A stretch of 64,000 bases of DNA from Girardia tigrina (GCA_001938485.1 MQRK01235601.1:33541-97540); one strand, 5' to 3'. Shown: positions 45,475-57,110, numbered from the stretch's first letter. Numbers and translations are program-made. Notes: generated by a model not told the origin, from the letters alone.

Positions 45475-46040
45475 TAACAGCCAAAAATTGGTTTTGATTG
45501 AATTTATTGATTTCTTTTATTTAATAATTATTATATATTAATTTTATATTGTATATCATATAAATATTTTATATTTCATTTATATATTTATGTCTGAAAG
45601 GACATTACTACATTCTTCCAAAAAATCTGTTATCATTAAAAAAAATTAGCCTTTAGTATTTATTTTTTTAGTTTCAATCAAAATTTTGATAAGAACATCT
45701 TTAATAAAAAAATTCAAAATAATTTTAATTTTACAAAATACAAAAAAAATATTGTCTTATTGCTGCTTTTTTTAATTATTTAAAGTAAAATGAAAAACTT
45801 AAAACCCTTATTAAAATATTATGTTAAAGTATTTTATTTATTTTTCTTTGGGGGACCAGAATAAAATAAATTTGATTTAATCGATATTTTAATGTAATTA
45901 TATTTTTCTTCTTCAAAATTGTGTTGAATATGTTCTTTCTATAATTAGATTGAAAATATAAAATAAATTATTTAATTAAAAAATAAAAAAAAACAAAATT
46001 ACGCAAAATTAGATAATATATTGTCTATGATTTTTTTTTA
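45475..46040. other. No recognised feature; probable intron upstream of copine-type exons
   Basis: A+T-rich. The preceding copine exon (start of the first C2 domain) should lie upstream but I could not find it. Confidence 0.4.
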
Positions 46041-46046
46041 ATTTAG

Positions 46047-46147
46047 ACAATAAAAACGGAAAAGAAATCCGGAGAAGAGATCGCTTTCGAATCAAAACTT
46101 TGTGTCGAATATCTTTTTGAAGAGAAACAAATGATAATCATTGAAAT
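46047..46147 (+). CDS. Copine-type C2 domain, exon 1 of 3 seen
   Basis: Copines bind phospholipid membranes in response to calcium through two N-terminal C2 domains. This 101-base exon has acceptor TTTTTAATTTAG and donor AAT/GTATTT. It encodes TIKTEKKSGEEIAFESKL and CVEYLFEEKQMIIIEI (last codon completed by the next exon). That matches the NPxF..L.V-D-Y-x-F-E-E-x-Q-x-L-x-F strand of the first copine C2 domain. It ends in phase 2, as the next exon requires. Neighbouring exons continue the domain without a break, which is the main reason to believe it. The family call is from memory; another C2 protein is possible. Confidence 0.6.
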
Positions 46148-46249
46148 GTATTTTTATTTAAAATTATTTTGTTTTTATTTGTCGCTTATATTTTTTTAAA
46201 ATAATCTATTTTCAGCAAAAACAAATTAATCAATATATTGATTTTTTAG

Positions 46250-46274
46250 ATTTCAGTTTGACACTTCTAACGAT
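46250..46274 (+). CDS. Copine-type C2 domain, exon 2 (25-base micro-exon)
   Basis: Acceptor TTGATTTTTTAG and donor GAT/GTAAGT bound 25 bases that complete the Ile codon of the previous exon and add FQFDTSND in phase. In C2 domains this is the Y-D-x-D/N loop, which carries calcium-binding Asp residues. Here FD.SND keeps two acidic residues. Exactly in-phase joining with both neighbours supports it despite its size. Confidence 0.55.
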
Positions 46275-46279
46275 GTAAG

Positions 46280-46898
46280 TTCTATAGAGGAAAATACTCC
46301 TTTAATATTACTTTTAGTTTATTTTTATTCAATTTTTTATTCAAATTTTTATTAACAAACATAATTTATAAAATTATTTTTTGTTATATAATGTAGTTGG
46401 TGGTCGACGTTTTAAGTTTAAAAGTCATTAATTAAAAATAAAAGACAAACGCTGGAATTTTAGATAAAAAATATTCAATAAGAGTTGAAGGATCAAACAC
46501 TTTGTATGGATCAAAAAACACTCAATGTTGCTGTTGGAAAGGGCTTTTGTATGATACAAATGGTGTAAACTGTTCACTAGTTATGAATACCCTTATGTTA
46601 TCCACCTAAAAATATGATATAAAGATTGAAAATTAGGATTGGAAATTAGATTTTTCAAACAGGGATTGCAATATTTCATACTTAAGTGGACCACTAAAAA
46701 ACTATAAATTGAGACTTTTTTTCCGGGTTTTAACCATATTGTGTCGAAATGTTTTCCAAATAAAATGCACCAGAAACACTAAAGAAAACAATTAGTATTT
46801 ATTTCCGAAAATGTTATTTGCATGTTTTATACATATAAAAAATGCAAAAGACAACAGTTTTGGATGGTCAGTCAGTCAGTCAACTACTTTGAGTTTTA
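46280..46898. other. Intron sequence of the copine-type gene
   Basis: First part of a 2.8-kb intron (46275-49063); no exon seen. Confidence 0.4.
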
Positions 46899-46900
46899 AA

Positions 46901-47372
46901 AAAGGTGACCAGGGGTCCCGCTTTTTCACAATTTGTCTCGCATTCCTCGAAGTTTTTTAAAAAGTACCGACTTTTAGAATTAAGTTAAATTTTATATTTA
47001 TGAAAATCATTGGTTTGCGTTCTAAGAATCCTACGGGCTACGACTTTGCTACCCAGTTACATTCTATTTGTCTCTCAGTTGATACAATTCGCGTTCGTAC
47101 TGTGTGCTAGCAAGCTAATTAAACAAATAAATATTACAAATCTTCTACTTACCATAAACAATTAAAGTAAAAAATTTATTTATAAATTTCATAAATACAT
47201 AAATTTTCTTAAACTTAAATATTATACATTTTTTATGTAATATAAATTGTATTTATGTTAAAAATAAAAAACATATAACGATATTATTTTTATTTTCTAT
47301 AAAAATCTTTGTTGATACTCCCTATCCTTCAGATTTGTCCCACTTTGCCCATCTAAAAATCTGGTCACCTTA
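46901..47372. mobile_element. hAT-like MITE in the copine-type intron
   Basis: Ends AAAGGTGACCAGGGGTCCCG (46901) and, reversed, TAAGGTGACCAGATTTTTAG (47372) share GGTGACCAG and a nearby GGGAC/GTCCC block, as in many hAT-derived elements whose ends begin with GGTGACCAG. Flanks GTTTTAAA (46893-46900) and GTTTAAAA (47373-47380) could be a slightly decayed 8-bp duplication. About 470 bp, no ORF. Confidence 0.55.
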
Positions 47373-47379
47373 GTTTAAA

Positions 47380-48705
47380 AGGAATTTAAAAACTGAGTAG
47401 AAACGAATTTTTATTTAATCTAACATTTAGCACGTCAATTTTGAAAAAATATAATCCGAAAACACAGTTGTTTGGCTTATTTATTTCTGATAAAATAAAT
47501 AATGGAAATAATTTACTTACAAAAGTTCTTCAAATATATAGTATTACTCATCAAGTAAGTAGCAAGCGTCAGTGTATATATTGATAATATTAACCCATAA
47601 AATATGTTCAAAAGTCAAAGTTTACAATGGAATATATACAGCATAACCTCAAAATTTGACCAACTCCTAATTTATAAACTTTTCCATTTAAGCCATTTTT
47701 TGTATTCCAAATTTGGGCTACATTTTGAGGTTATACTACATTTTGATCAAAAATAAAAATGTATTTTTGTAAAAAAACGAAAAATAATTAAGTGATATTT
47801 ATAAGTAAATAATTCTACGAAGAAATAGTTTTTTATTCAAACAAAATATATAATTTTTCAAAAGAGATCGAATAATAAATTTACATATAATTTTTTAAAT
47901 GTGTAACTTGATCCAATGTTTTGATATTGTTACTCGATTATTTATTTATTAAAATGAAAGTGATGTGAATATAAATATAAATAAAAAATTAAAAATTTTA
48001 ACGTAAAAATTTTTTCTTTATTTTTACTAATTCGATGAAATAATTTCTTCATTAAAAATTCATGATAACATTTTTTTAAATAATATATATGGATATTTTT
48101 TTATATTAATTTAGAGATAATCTTTCGATATGTTATATTTTTATAATTTTTTGATTTTATTATTTTTGAAAAAAAACCATATAATTGAATAAAGTCTATT
48201 ATATTTATGGGTCTAAATATAAGACATAGAAATTGAGGTTTTTTGTTCGACCTTTTTGTACGGTACTTTCCAAACATAAGACTTTACAATTCTGATATTT
48301 GGTATAAAAATATTATTTTATAGATATTATTATATTGTTTTTATGAAAAGAAACAATTTTTAGTAATATTTTGAAGTACCTTAAATTGTAGATAAGAATA
48401 TTTTAGGAAGCGGTTGTTAACAAAGATTATTTTTTTCTTTCGTTTAACTTTTTTTGACTTTCGGATCTTCATTAAGCTATATTATGTACTATGCAAAACA
48501 ATAATATTATATTTAATATTTTTTTCCTAAAATAATGCTTATTGTAGACCATTACATGGACCCTATAAAAAGATTATCAAAATTATCAAATTTATATTTC
48601 TATTGATTAGTATATTTATTCTATTTATTTGTAATTCGTAAACATGTGACAGTTTCGTCTGAAGAACCTTTTTTTATGCGGTTACGTTCAGACGAGAGAC
48701 TGTAA

Positions 48706-48754
<49 letters not shown>

Positions 48755-49060
48755 AATGACCAGTCATTTTATATTTTTTTTATTACTAATTATATTTTAA
48801 TTATTTTTTTATTAATAAAAAATATTTTATTTCAAGGAACTTTTACGAACCACAAAAATTAAACCAATGTTTTTAAAGGATTACTTAGATATTAATTTGT
48901 TCTTAGTTACGCTAGCCACATATTTTGTAGGTAAAACAAAACATGGCCTTAACTTTTATCTAACGAAATGACTTTATAATTAAATAAATTAGTTCTCTTA
49001 TTTAGAAATATTATTTTTACAGTTCTTTTATTTTTAATAATTATGTTCATAATTAATTTC
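47380..49060. other. Rest of the copine-type intron; hairpin at 48649-48703 and (TA)n at 48712-48750
   Basis: A+T-rich with no further exon seen. The hairpin pairs ACAGTTTCGTCTGAAGAACC with an inverted copy around a T-rich loop and directly precedes a TA microsatellite. Confidence 0.45.
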
Positions 49061-49063
49061 AAG

Positions 49064-49143
49064 AAGGATAATTTACTCGGAGAAGTGGAATGCTCAATTG
49101 GCCGCGTTATCCACAGCGGAGGAATCGTTGTAAAACCATTAGA
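49064..49143 (+). CDS. Copine-type C2 domain, exon 3
   Basis: 80 bases between ATTAATTTCAAG and the textbook donor AGA/GTAAGTA. In phase with the preceding exons it reads KDNLLGEVECSIGRVIHSGG then IVVKPL, matching the copine D-x-L-G-E-x-E-C-T-L-G-Q-I-V-S..KPL block closely. The Asp after Lys is the next calcium-ligand position of the C2 loop. It ends in phase 2. Later exons (second C2, vWA-like domain) were not found before the window end, perhaps because the following intron holds the transposons at 50-54 kb. Confidence 0.62.
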
Positions 49144-49145
49144 GT

Positions 49146-49998
49146 AAGTACGAAAAATTCCGTTTGAAATAAAGAAATTACTTTTTTTAATAAAAAAAAC
49201 CAAATCCCAAAAGACGAATTTTTGTTTGAAAATTTTATAATTTATAGCGATTTAAATTTCGGATTAGCTGTTTTCATTTTAAGCATCATTTAATTTTTAA
49301 ATTAAATTCTTTTTTAATTATATTCGCAAAATTTATATATTATATTACAATATTATTTAATTGAAAAAATTTTAGGAATTTTTTTTAATAGTAATATAAT
49401 AAAAATATATTAGTAGTTTAATATATTATAATAGTTTTTTTTTATTTTTATGTTTTAGGTATTTAAAATAGCATATTTTGATGGTTTAATTGACATCAAC
49501 ATATCATTTGTCATATGCTTTTTACCACTTATATGTGTTAAATAAATAATCATGTATCTTTCACAAAATGAAACGGAATACCTTTACAAGTTTCTTTAGA
49601 GTGAAGTGGGAACATTTATTTTAAATCATGATATAATTGAAAAAGCTTACAAAAAATCTTATACAAAACTTACAAGTTTTCTTATGTGCAGCAATATTAC
49701 TGTAAACCTCTCTGAAGGCTTGCTCTGGAACTTCTTTGAAGAAACGATGGACATTCTCTAGAATGTAGGGGGTATTGAACTTAGTACATGAACTAATTCT
49801 TTTTATTTAATTACTTCTTTTCATTTTATTATTATTTTAATTATCTTTTACATTATTGACATAACTATATATTTATATACGCATATATAAGCACAACTAT
49901 TCAGCGATATTTTTCAAATAAAAAGTAACTTTTCAAAACTACTTGAACACGATAAACCAACTGTCTATGGGTAGGAGTACGAATATTCAAAATATAAA
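49146..49998. other. No recognised feature
   Basis: A+T-rich, with a short moderate-G+C patch at 49680-49780 and no supported frame. Confidence 0.45.
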
Positions 49999-50263
49999 TA
50001 AAAATATCGGTTCTCCGACAAAATAGCAATGACAAAATAGAGCTAATATTTATTAATTATTACAATTTTGGCTTTGTATATTATTTGTTGTGTATTATAT
50101 GTACGAATTAGCAAAGATCAACAAGGACGTCAATTCAATTGATTTCCAATGGGGAGCGTCCAATGATTTCGAAGGGAAGAACGGGGGGGTCGGAAGTTTG
50201 ATTTTGAAGGTGATTCGAAAGATCTGGATGGAAGGCGGTCGGTGACACTAGGACGCTCCACTA

Positions 50264-50479
50264 ATGGGGTTTGATCGTGGATGCATCTCGCTGTGTTTTG
50301 TCAGAGCAGACAGGGACGCGAGGTTCGAGTTCCTGGACGCGTATATTTTATTCTCGGAGAGGATCTCAAACGCCATTCGTTCAGATTGCCGAGAGCGTGG
50401 ACGGAGGGGCGTTTATGGCTGTAAAACTCCCAATTTATCATCTGAACTAAACAAAGAAGAAATTGGAGGTTTTATCTGA
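50264..50479 (+). CDS. Unrecognised ORF in MULE cargo, first segment
   Basis: A 71-codon frame in GC-rich DNA. An alternative overlapping frame (..SSWTRIFYSRRG.. then KKLEVLSDKLVTKYKKNERT) is also open for a distance, so the true frame is unclear. Neither matches a family I know. It is probably captured or decayed sequence. Confidence 0.2.
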   Translation: MGFDRGCISLCFVRADRDARFEFLDAYILFSERISNAIRSDCRERGRRGVYGCKTPNLSSELNKEEIGGFI

Positions 50480-51481
50480 TAAATTAGTTACGAAGTATAA
50501 AAAGAACGAACGTACTAAACTGACCAAATGGCGAAGTGATTAGGTAAATTTAGTAATCTTACAAAAAAAACCCTAAAAATTAATCACAATTGTTAATAAA
50601 ACTTTAATAACAATATAACACAGCAACACAGTATAATAATTACCACTTTGTAATTACAAAACTAATTGTCAGCGAATGATCGAATGATAGTGAATCAAAA
50701 TTGACGACGTTATGATCAGTAAAAAATTTCGTAAGAGTACTAAGTAATTGGATACTGATATGATTTATTTTCTTTCAGTTATTTCTTTAGATAAACAAAA
50801 GAAAATAGTTCGAAAAGACTGAGTGTGGGACTCGGAAGTTTTAAGTCATAAAATTAATTATTTATGATTAAATCGATATATAAATTTATCGATTTGAAAA
50901 TTTCAAAATTTTATTTGAAATTATTAACATGGTAATTATTATTACCATTTTCGACGATAATAATAAAAAACAATTATGTTCATTTTTTATTCTTTTTCTT
51001 TCTTTTTTTCTTTTACGGATAGAATCAATTTTGCTCTGGCCAAAATTTCTTAAATTGACGAAATCTAATTTTATAACATTGATAAATGAATACAAAATAA
51101 GAAATAAAATTAGTATGAATAAATAGATAATCCTGATATCAGAGATACATACAAAGAATAAAAAAATAAAAGTATAACACGCCCGGTATAGATTGACCTC
51201 TGATACATAAAAACACAAATCACATAGATGATAAATAATAAAAAATTACATGTCACATGAAGAAAGTATAAAAGGAATGAATGATAAATGAAAGTAAGAG
51301 TGGGAGAAATTCACACTACAATGGCGCTCGTACTCGACCGGCTGGGGCTCGGGCAGCGAGTTCGCGCGGTGAAAGCACCCGGGTTTGGCTGCAATTTTAA
51401 GCACAAGCATAGGAACATGGTGACAGTTCGTTTGAGGACGAGATGGACACGGAAATAATTTAGAGGTGAACAAGACTTAGT

Positions 51482-51961
51482 TAACGAACAAGAGGCGGAG
51501 AGTGATTTGTACCGTAAAGCGGAGTTGTTCTACTGCAAGGTGGCAGTGCGCGCGTGCAATGTCAAGGACCGTCTGTTTGATTCGCACTTCTCACGTAACG
51601 TGAAAAAGCTGTTAGTGGTCTTGGCGGAGACGATTAAAAAAATTAAGTGTTGATCGAGCTGGCGGTGGGTGCGGAACTCGAGAGACAACAGGGCAGCGAA
51701 GACAACAGGTGTATTGTATCGTGTTCGGGTATGCGGGCAGCAAAACTAGCGATTGTACCCTGGTTATGGTTACTGAAATTCTGGAGCAGACTGAACTCGG
51801 TGACTCGCTGTGCGGTCCAAGGGCAACAATTGAATTTTTTGTCTACCACGAGATCCGAGTTGAAATTTTGGAACATATCGGACTCGGTTACTCCGGAGCG
51901 GTCTAAGGGCCACCAATTTGATTGGCTTACTCCCCTTGCTAAATCAAAAAACGTGCCTTGA
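51482..51961 (+). CDS. Unrecognised open stretches in MULE cargo, second segment
   Basis: About 51484-51650 is open for EAESDLYRKAELFYCKVAVR and on to FDSHFSRNVKKLLVVLAET. Then in a different frame 51709-51906 reads YCIVFGYAGSKTSDCTLVMV and IEFFVYHEIRVEILEH. Both look protein-like rather than random, but a frame change separates them and I recognise neither. A TATAAAAGG at 51267 upstream may be a promoter. Could be a captured host gene fragment or ancestral transposon coding. Confidence 0.3.
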
Positions 51962-52639
51962 TAAATATATTTTATAAATACAAAAAAATTTTATAAAAAT
52001 TTATGAACTTTTATCATGCAAAACATTGGATGTTTTTAGAGGTAGATTGTCCTACACTCGATATATTATACAAACATATCGGAAGTTATTTTTTATTTTA
52101 GTTAAATGAAAATAAAAAACAATGATCGGTGCTATTTTTTCATCGCTATTTTGTCGGAGCTATTTTGTCGGGTCACCAAAAATATCAACATTTAAATATA
52201 ACTTTATCTGCAATTCCAAAATGAATTTATTAAAGATTTTTTAGAAAATATTTTATTTTGATTCTCTTTCTTAATTGATATTATTTAAAAATAAAAATAA
52301 AAAATTTTATTGTTTGCTTCCAAACAAGTAATGTTTCTTAAGATGTTGCTAATAAACAAATAAATTATTATATAAACATATTTAAAATTGAATTATTATG
52401 TTTTATTTATCTTAGAAATATCATTCTTAAACATTGTTTAAATATTAATATATAACTTGTTAAATGCGAAATACTATTTTCTTTGAAGTTCCGCATTATT
52501 ATTTCACTTATTTTATGTTTCTATTAAAATTTTTTGATTAATATAAATATTACTTTAAGATCTATAAACAATTATTTATATTTGGTTTCATAATTTTAAT
52601 AGTACGTTGATTTGTGAATTAAATATTAAGTTTCTTTAG

Positions 52640-52830
52640 AACCCTTATTTACTGAAGATAACCCGCACCCGTGTATAACCCGTATCTCAATTTTCAAGAA
52701 TTAAGTTTCTTTTGAAAATAATAATTTAATGTAAATAATAAATAATGTATAACCCATACCCATAATATTTTTGAAAAATCGTCTTTTTCCACAGTATTAT
52801 CCGCGGGTTATCCACAGTCAATTGCTTTAA
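52640..52830. mobile_element. Possible small MITE with AACCCGC inverted ends
   Basis: GATAACCCGCACCCGTGTAT at about 52657 and, reversed, GGATAACCCGCGGATAATAC at about 52817 face each other, with further ATAACCC copies between. Similar AACCCGC-rich short transposons are widespread in animals. No target duplication confirmed. Confidence 0.35.
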
Positions 52831-52933
52831 CACTGATTCAAATACACTTATTTTTTTTTGGTTTTTCTGTTTGCTAGTTTTTTGATATCTTTTTGATATT
52901 CAAAGTCAAATTTATTTTTATGTGCACAAATTA

Positions 52934-54223
52934 TTAGGTGTACAACTAATTAATTTCGTATTTGTTACGAAATAACCTTGTATTCGTATTTGTTACCTCA
53001 TTTCGAATTTGTTACTAACCTCAATCTATTTATGTAGTCAATAGTCAATTTTATTGAATTTTAGTAAACACACAAATTTTTTTTATTACAGTCAAAATGT
53101 CAAATTACGTTCCAACAAAACAGCATTTGCAGGGAGGTTTGCTTTTGTTCTTTAATTTAAGGAAAAGTTCAACAGAAGCACATTGTTTACTCTCAGAAGC
53201 TTATTCTGAATATGCTCCAGAGGTTAGAGTATGTCAGCAGTGGTTTGCACGATTTAAAAGTGGCGATTTTGACACAGAAGACAAAGAGCGATTAGGTCCA
53301 TCAAAAAAGTTTGAAGACAAAGAANNNNNNNNNNNNNNNNNNNNNNNNNNNNNNNNNNNNNNNNNNNNNNNNNNNNNNNNNNNNNNNNNNNNNNNNNNNN
53401 NNNNNNNNNNNNNNNNNNNNNNNNNNNNNNNNNNNNNNNNNNNNNNNNNNNNNNNNNNNNNNNNNNNNNNNNNNNNNNNNNNNNNNNNNNNNNNNNNNNN
53501 NNNNNNNNNNNNNNNNNNNNNNNNNNNNNNNNNNNNNNNNNNNNNNNNTTTTTACATCGTATTGTCACTGGCGATGAAAAGTGGATTCATTACGACAACC
53601 CAAAGCGTAAAAGATCATATGTGAAGCTAGGCCAACCAGCCAAATCGACACCAAAGCCGAATATTCAGGGTTTGAAGGTAATGCTCTGTATTTGGTGAGA
53701 TCAGAAGGGTGTGCTATACTATGAGCTGTTAAAATCGGGTCAGACGATCACGGGAGAGCTATACAGGCAACAATTGATACGTTTGAAGCAAGCAATAGCC
53801 GAAAAACGGCCAGAATGGGCGACCAGATACGAGAAATTGATTTTCCATCATGACAATGCTTGGCCACATGTTGCAGTACCGGTCAAATTTTATTTGGAAA
53901 ATGCCAGATGGGAAATTCTACCTCACCCGCCTTATAGCCCAGACATAGCTCCTTCTGATTATCACTTGTTTCGGTCGAAGCAGAATCACGTTTCTGGAAT
54001 GCGGTTCACCAATGTTGAAGGTATTAAAAAATGACTTGATGACTTTCTCGGCGCAAAAGATGAGATGTTTTTTTGGGATGGAATCTATAAATTGCCTGAC
54101 AGATGGGAAAAAGTTACCGCTTCCGATAGACAATATTTTGAATAAAATATTTTTTCACTTTTATACTTAAATAAATGGTTTTTTTAAACAAAAAAATACA
54201 AAATTAATTAGTTGTACACCCAA
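52934..54223 (+). mobile_element. Mariner element C (Mos1/mauritiana-like), complete but dead, with assembly gap
   Basis: TA at 52932-52933 and 54224-54225 flank a 1290-bp element. Its left end is TTAGGTGTACAACTAATTAA and its right end, reversed, is TTGGGTGTACAACTAATTAA. The GGTGTACAA core is that of Mos1 relatives. 224 unknown bases (53325-53548) fall inside the transposase. Confidence 0.93.
53097..54145 (+). pseudogene. Mos1-like mariner transposase, two stop codons and a gap
   Basis: The N-terminus MSNYVPTKQHLQGGLLLFFN runs to FARFKSGDFDTEDKE before the gap and closely follows Mos1 (MSSFVPNKEQ..RFKSGDFDVDDKEH). After the gap: HRIVTGDEKWIHYDNPKRKR (first Asp), YYELLKSGQTITGELYRQQL, FHHDNAWPHVA (second Asp), LPHPPYSPDIAPSDYHLF (third Asp; 34 residues between). 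It ends with DRWEKVTASDRQYFE. TGG-to-TGA changes at about 53697 (WWDQ position) and about 54032 (KKWL position) break the frame. Both are single-base changes, so this copy died fairly recently. Confidence 0.9.
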
Positions 54224-54229
54224 TAATAA

Positions 54230-54685
54230 TTTTTATTACAAACAAATTCAAACAAATTTTCAGATTTCTTTTTAATGATCGATTGGCGGACATTTATTTT
54301 AATTTTTAAATGCTGATCAATTTTCCAAAAAACAGAAATTTCAAAATTGATATTTATTTCGAATTATTTTTAATATTTTTATATTATCGAATTACTTTAA
54401 AATTACAAAACAAATTTATTTAAAACTTATAAATTATAATTAATCTTTAATTCGATTGTAATCTAATCTCTTTTTATCTAATAATATTTACCTAAAAATT
54501 TAATTTACTACAATTTCATTACAAAAATGGCTTTAATACTTTAATGTAAACTATTTGTAAAAGATTTTTAAAATTATGTTCTATTAACAACATTAATATG
54601 ACTTTTATTACATTTGAAAAATATTTTAAAAATATTTACTTTAAAATTAAATGAAATTATTTTCAATTAATAGGAATCAGAGAAA
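54230..54685. other. A+T-rich stretch with no recognised feature
   Basis: I looked here for a fourth copy of the small cysteine ORF downstream of the repeat block and found none. Confidence 0.5.
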
Positions 54686-54689
54686 ATAG

Positions 54690-54776
54690 ACATCATCCAT
54701 CTTGGTAGGAGAGACACATTCCGAATCAACATACAACATTCAAAATAGAAAACAACAAACAATTCAGAACATTCCT
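54690..54776 (-). repeat. Dispersed ~85-bp conserved block, copy 3
   Basis: Plus strand CATCATCCATCTTGGTAGGA, GAGACACATTCCGAATCAAC, ATACAACATTCAAAATAG and CAATTCAGAACATTCCTCA. Same motif order as copies 1 and 2. Reversed it ends in TCTCTCCTACCAAGATGG. Confidence 0.6.
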
Positions 54777-54779
54777 CAT

Positions 54780-55885
54780 ATGTTCTAAAATTTTAATCAT
54801 TTCAAAATTATTAAAATTTGTCAGTGAAAGAAAATTAACTAACTTATCATACGGTTTAAGTTACCTCTTATGAATTGGATCACTACATTATCCGCTTTCT
54901 ACGTATGCTCAATCAGCAGGTCACGGAATATGCCGGTTTTTGATATCATACGTTAACAATGAAAAACTGTGCATTTTGTGTTTCTAAATTTATATTTTTA
55001 AAGCACCATCTCTTAAAGGAGGAAGAATCTGTTTAAGATATAGCACCTGCGTTTCTTTGAAATTTTGCGCATAATTCATCCGTTTTCTAAGTATTAATAA
55101 TAATTTATGTCAATGTTATACTACTTTGTAAAGATTTTTTATTGATAACCAAGTGGATTTATTTATCATTCTTCTCTGGCTTACATATACCTCAAAATTC
55201 AAAAGGTTGTAGATACTTTTGTATTATTTCATTTTTTACGGTACCTCTACATGTTTGTGTTATCATTACTTGTATATAAGTTTATGACTTTTATTATTTT
55301 GTTGTATTTAATTTTGCTAAAATCGACTTCTTATTATTGTCGTTATTATATAGTCTAATGCTTGAAGGCGTCTAAAGCAAATATTAGTGGACTTGATGAT
55401 TTTCTTGAACAATGGGGATTAGTTCTTTGATTGATATACATAATGATAGTAAAGCTTTTTATGATATCTATACATTAAATAAAAAAAATATTTTAGGTTT
55501 ATCATTCTTGTTCGGGAAACTGACCCCTTTAATACTGTTCCTTCTTATAAATACTGATAAAAATATTTTACTTTTTTGATATAAAATTTTGCAACAAAAC
55601 TTTCATTCAAACGGAAAGCCAAAGCGGAGGGATTCACAAGATATATCATTGTTAAAGTAGATTAGAGGGCTGTGGAAAAAACTTAGCTAATATAACTAGC
55701 AATAATATATTAAATTCGTCACTCTCCGTCTAATGGATTAATTATTTGTTCAGAATCTCTTAGACAAACTCTTCGTGGGTAAAATAGGTCAATAAATCCA
55801 ATTCTATAATTTTTTGGAGGCTTTATGGCAGTTTCTTCAGTTGTTGATCCAAAACAAAGTATAAAAAATAGTATATTTTGCTTCG
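54780..55885. other. No recognised feature
   Basis: Mostly A+T-rich, with moderate G+C at 54850-55080. It may be untranslated or terminal parts of the Mutator-like element that follows, but no repeat pair was found. Confidence 0.4.
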
Positions 55886-55897
55886 GTATGCAATTAC

Positions 55898-57110
55898 TTA
55901 TTTGACTTCTGATTTAATTTTAATTTTAAAATCGAATATTACTATGGTAATATCATTTTCTATATTCCATAATCTTTTAATATCCTTATGATAATGAGTA
56001 TGAATAAACTCAGTAGAGCAATGAATTAATTGAGAAGAAAAATAAATGATTCCAGAAGATAAATTTGGATAACTTTTCTCTAAATGCTGATTTGAATCCA
56101 ATATTCGTTGCGTCTGCGGCGTCTGTTAGTAATGTGTCAAGTTCATAATAAAAGTTGTCAAATTGTTTGGTAACTGTCTTAATTGATTTGAATATGAATT
56201 CGAAATCTTGGTTCAATTCATTAAAGCAAATTGCTTTGCTGAACGGATGAAAGCTTTTCTTTTTATCCGGTCTTCCAAACATAATTCACTTCATATTTTT
56301 GATACATCATTTTGTACGTTGAATCGGCACAAAGGTGTTTTGAGTTTTGGCATAATGAGGTCAATTCTCTCATTTTTTTCCAGATATTGAACTTGGGTTC
56401 CACTTTACCTGTTGATGGGTTCACTTCACTGCCACATTGATACCTTACGTAAATATGATCTAAACATAGGTTGTCTGGGATTTGGCTTCTCGCACTGCAT
56501 CATTCGTCTAATTCTGCTAAATTAATGCATGTTTTGGATCCCTTTTTCCTTGATTATGTGGATAGAGTTGCGCATTTAAATTCAATTATGGAGCTGTCTA
56601 TTACGAAATTTGTTTTCCATTTTTTATATGATATGACTTTTGAAATTCCACAAATATAGCCTCAATCCTTCTTTTATCTCATGCGGTATTCCACGATTGT
56701 TTAGCTTCATATGCTCATTGAAGTTTGTTACTGATCAATACACTGATACTTCTTCTTTTTCGTGGTGATAAATTATCAAAATTTTGACTGATCATCAACA
56801 AGAAGCTTTGTAGAATTTTTTTTGTATAATTGATTCATTCCTTCAGTTTGCCAGTCCCGTGCATCTGATTTCATCCATAAATTGTCTTGCATTGCATAAT
56901 CTAGCATTGTCTTTATCACTAAATGTTTTTATCTGTTCGTACGTTGTATTTTTTCCACGTTTATTTCTGGATCTTTCACTATTTTTATCTACTGGCGGAG
57001 GTGTTGTCGATTGATTTGGGATTTCGATGAATTCATCTTCACTGGAATCATCACTTCATCTTCTAGGTTCATGACTTCTTCTTTATTGTTTTTATTTGTT
57101 TTTTCTTGAT
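55898..57110 (-). pseudogene. Mutator-like (MULE) transposase, N-terminal and core remnant
   Basis: Minus strand from about 57100: a Ser/Asp/Glu-rich start, then RSRNKRGKNTTYEQIKTFSD. Next, at about 56780, comes a FLYWCH/WRKY-like zinc-finger segment (YHHEKEEVSVY then SVTNFNEHMKLNNRGIP). Further on, 56282-56010 holds FEFIFKSIKTVTKQFDNFYY and DTLLTDAADAT, the MULE core motif with the second catalytic Asp (L-T-D-x-x-x-A). A following CWNH-like segment would be the C-x2-H. Many stops and frame changes. The C-terminal block, seen in the fragment at 25866-26300, is missing here. Confidence 0.65.

Larger units (their letters stand above)
50009..52177. mobile_element. Mutator-like element with GC-rich interior (Pack-MULE-like)
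   Basis: A perfect 9-bp duplication, AAAAATATC, at 50000-50008 and 52178-52186 flanks a 2169-bp element. Its ends are GGTTCTCCGACAAAATAGC and, reversed, GGTGACCCGACAAAATAGC. CGACAAAATAGC is repeated in tandem at both ends. A 9-bp duplication with such ends is typical of Mutator-like elements. No MULE transposase is recognisable inside. Instead there are two unusually GC-rich segments, 50130-50470 and 51290-51960, separated by A+T-rich sequence. Confidence 0.8.

Noticed and set aside
53254-53577. Extra frames across the second assembly gap
   Set aside because: They exist only because unknown bases cannot contain stops; the real frame is the mariner transposase.
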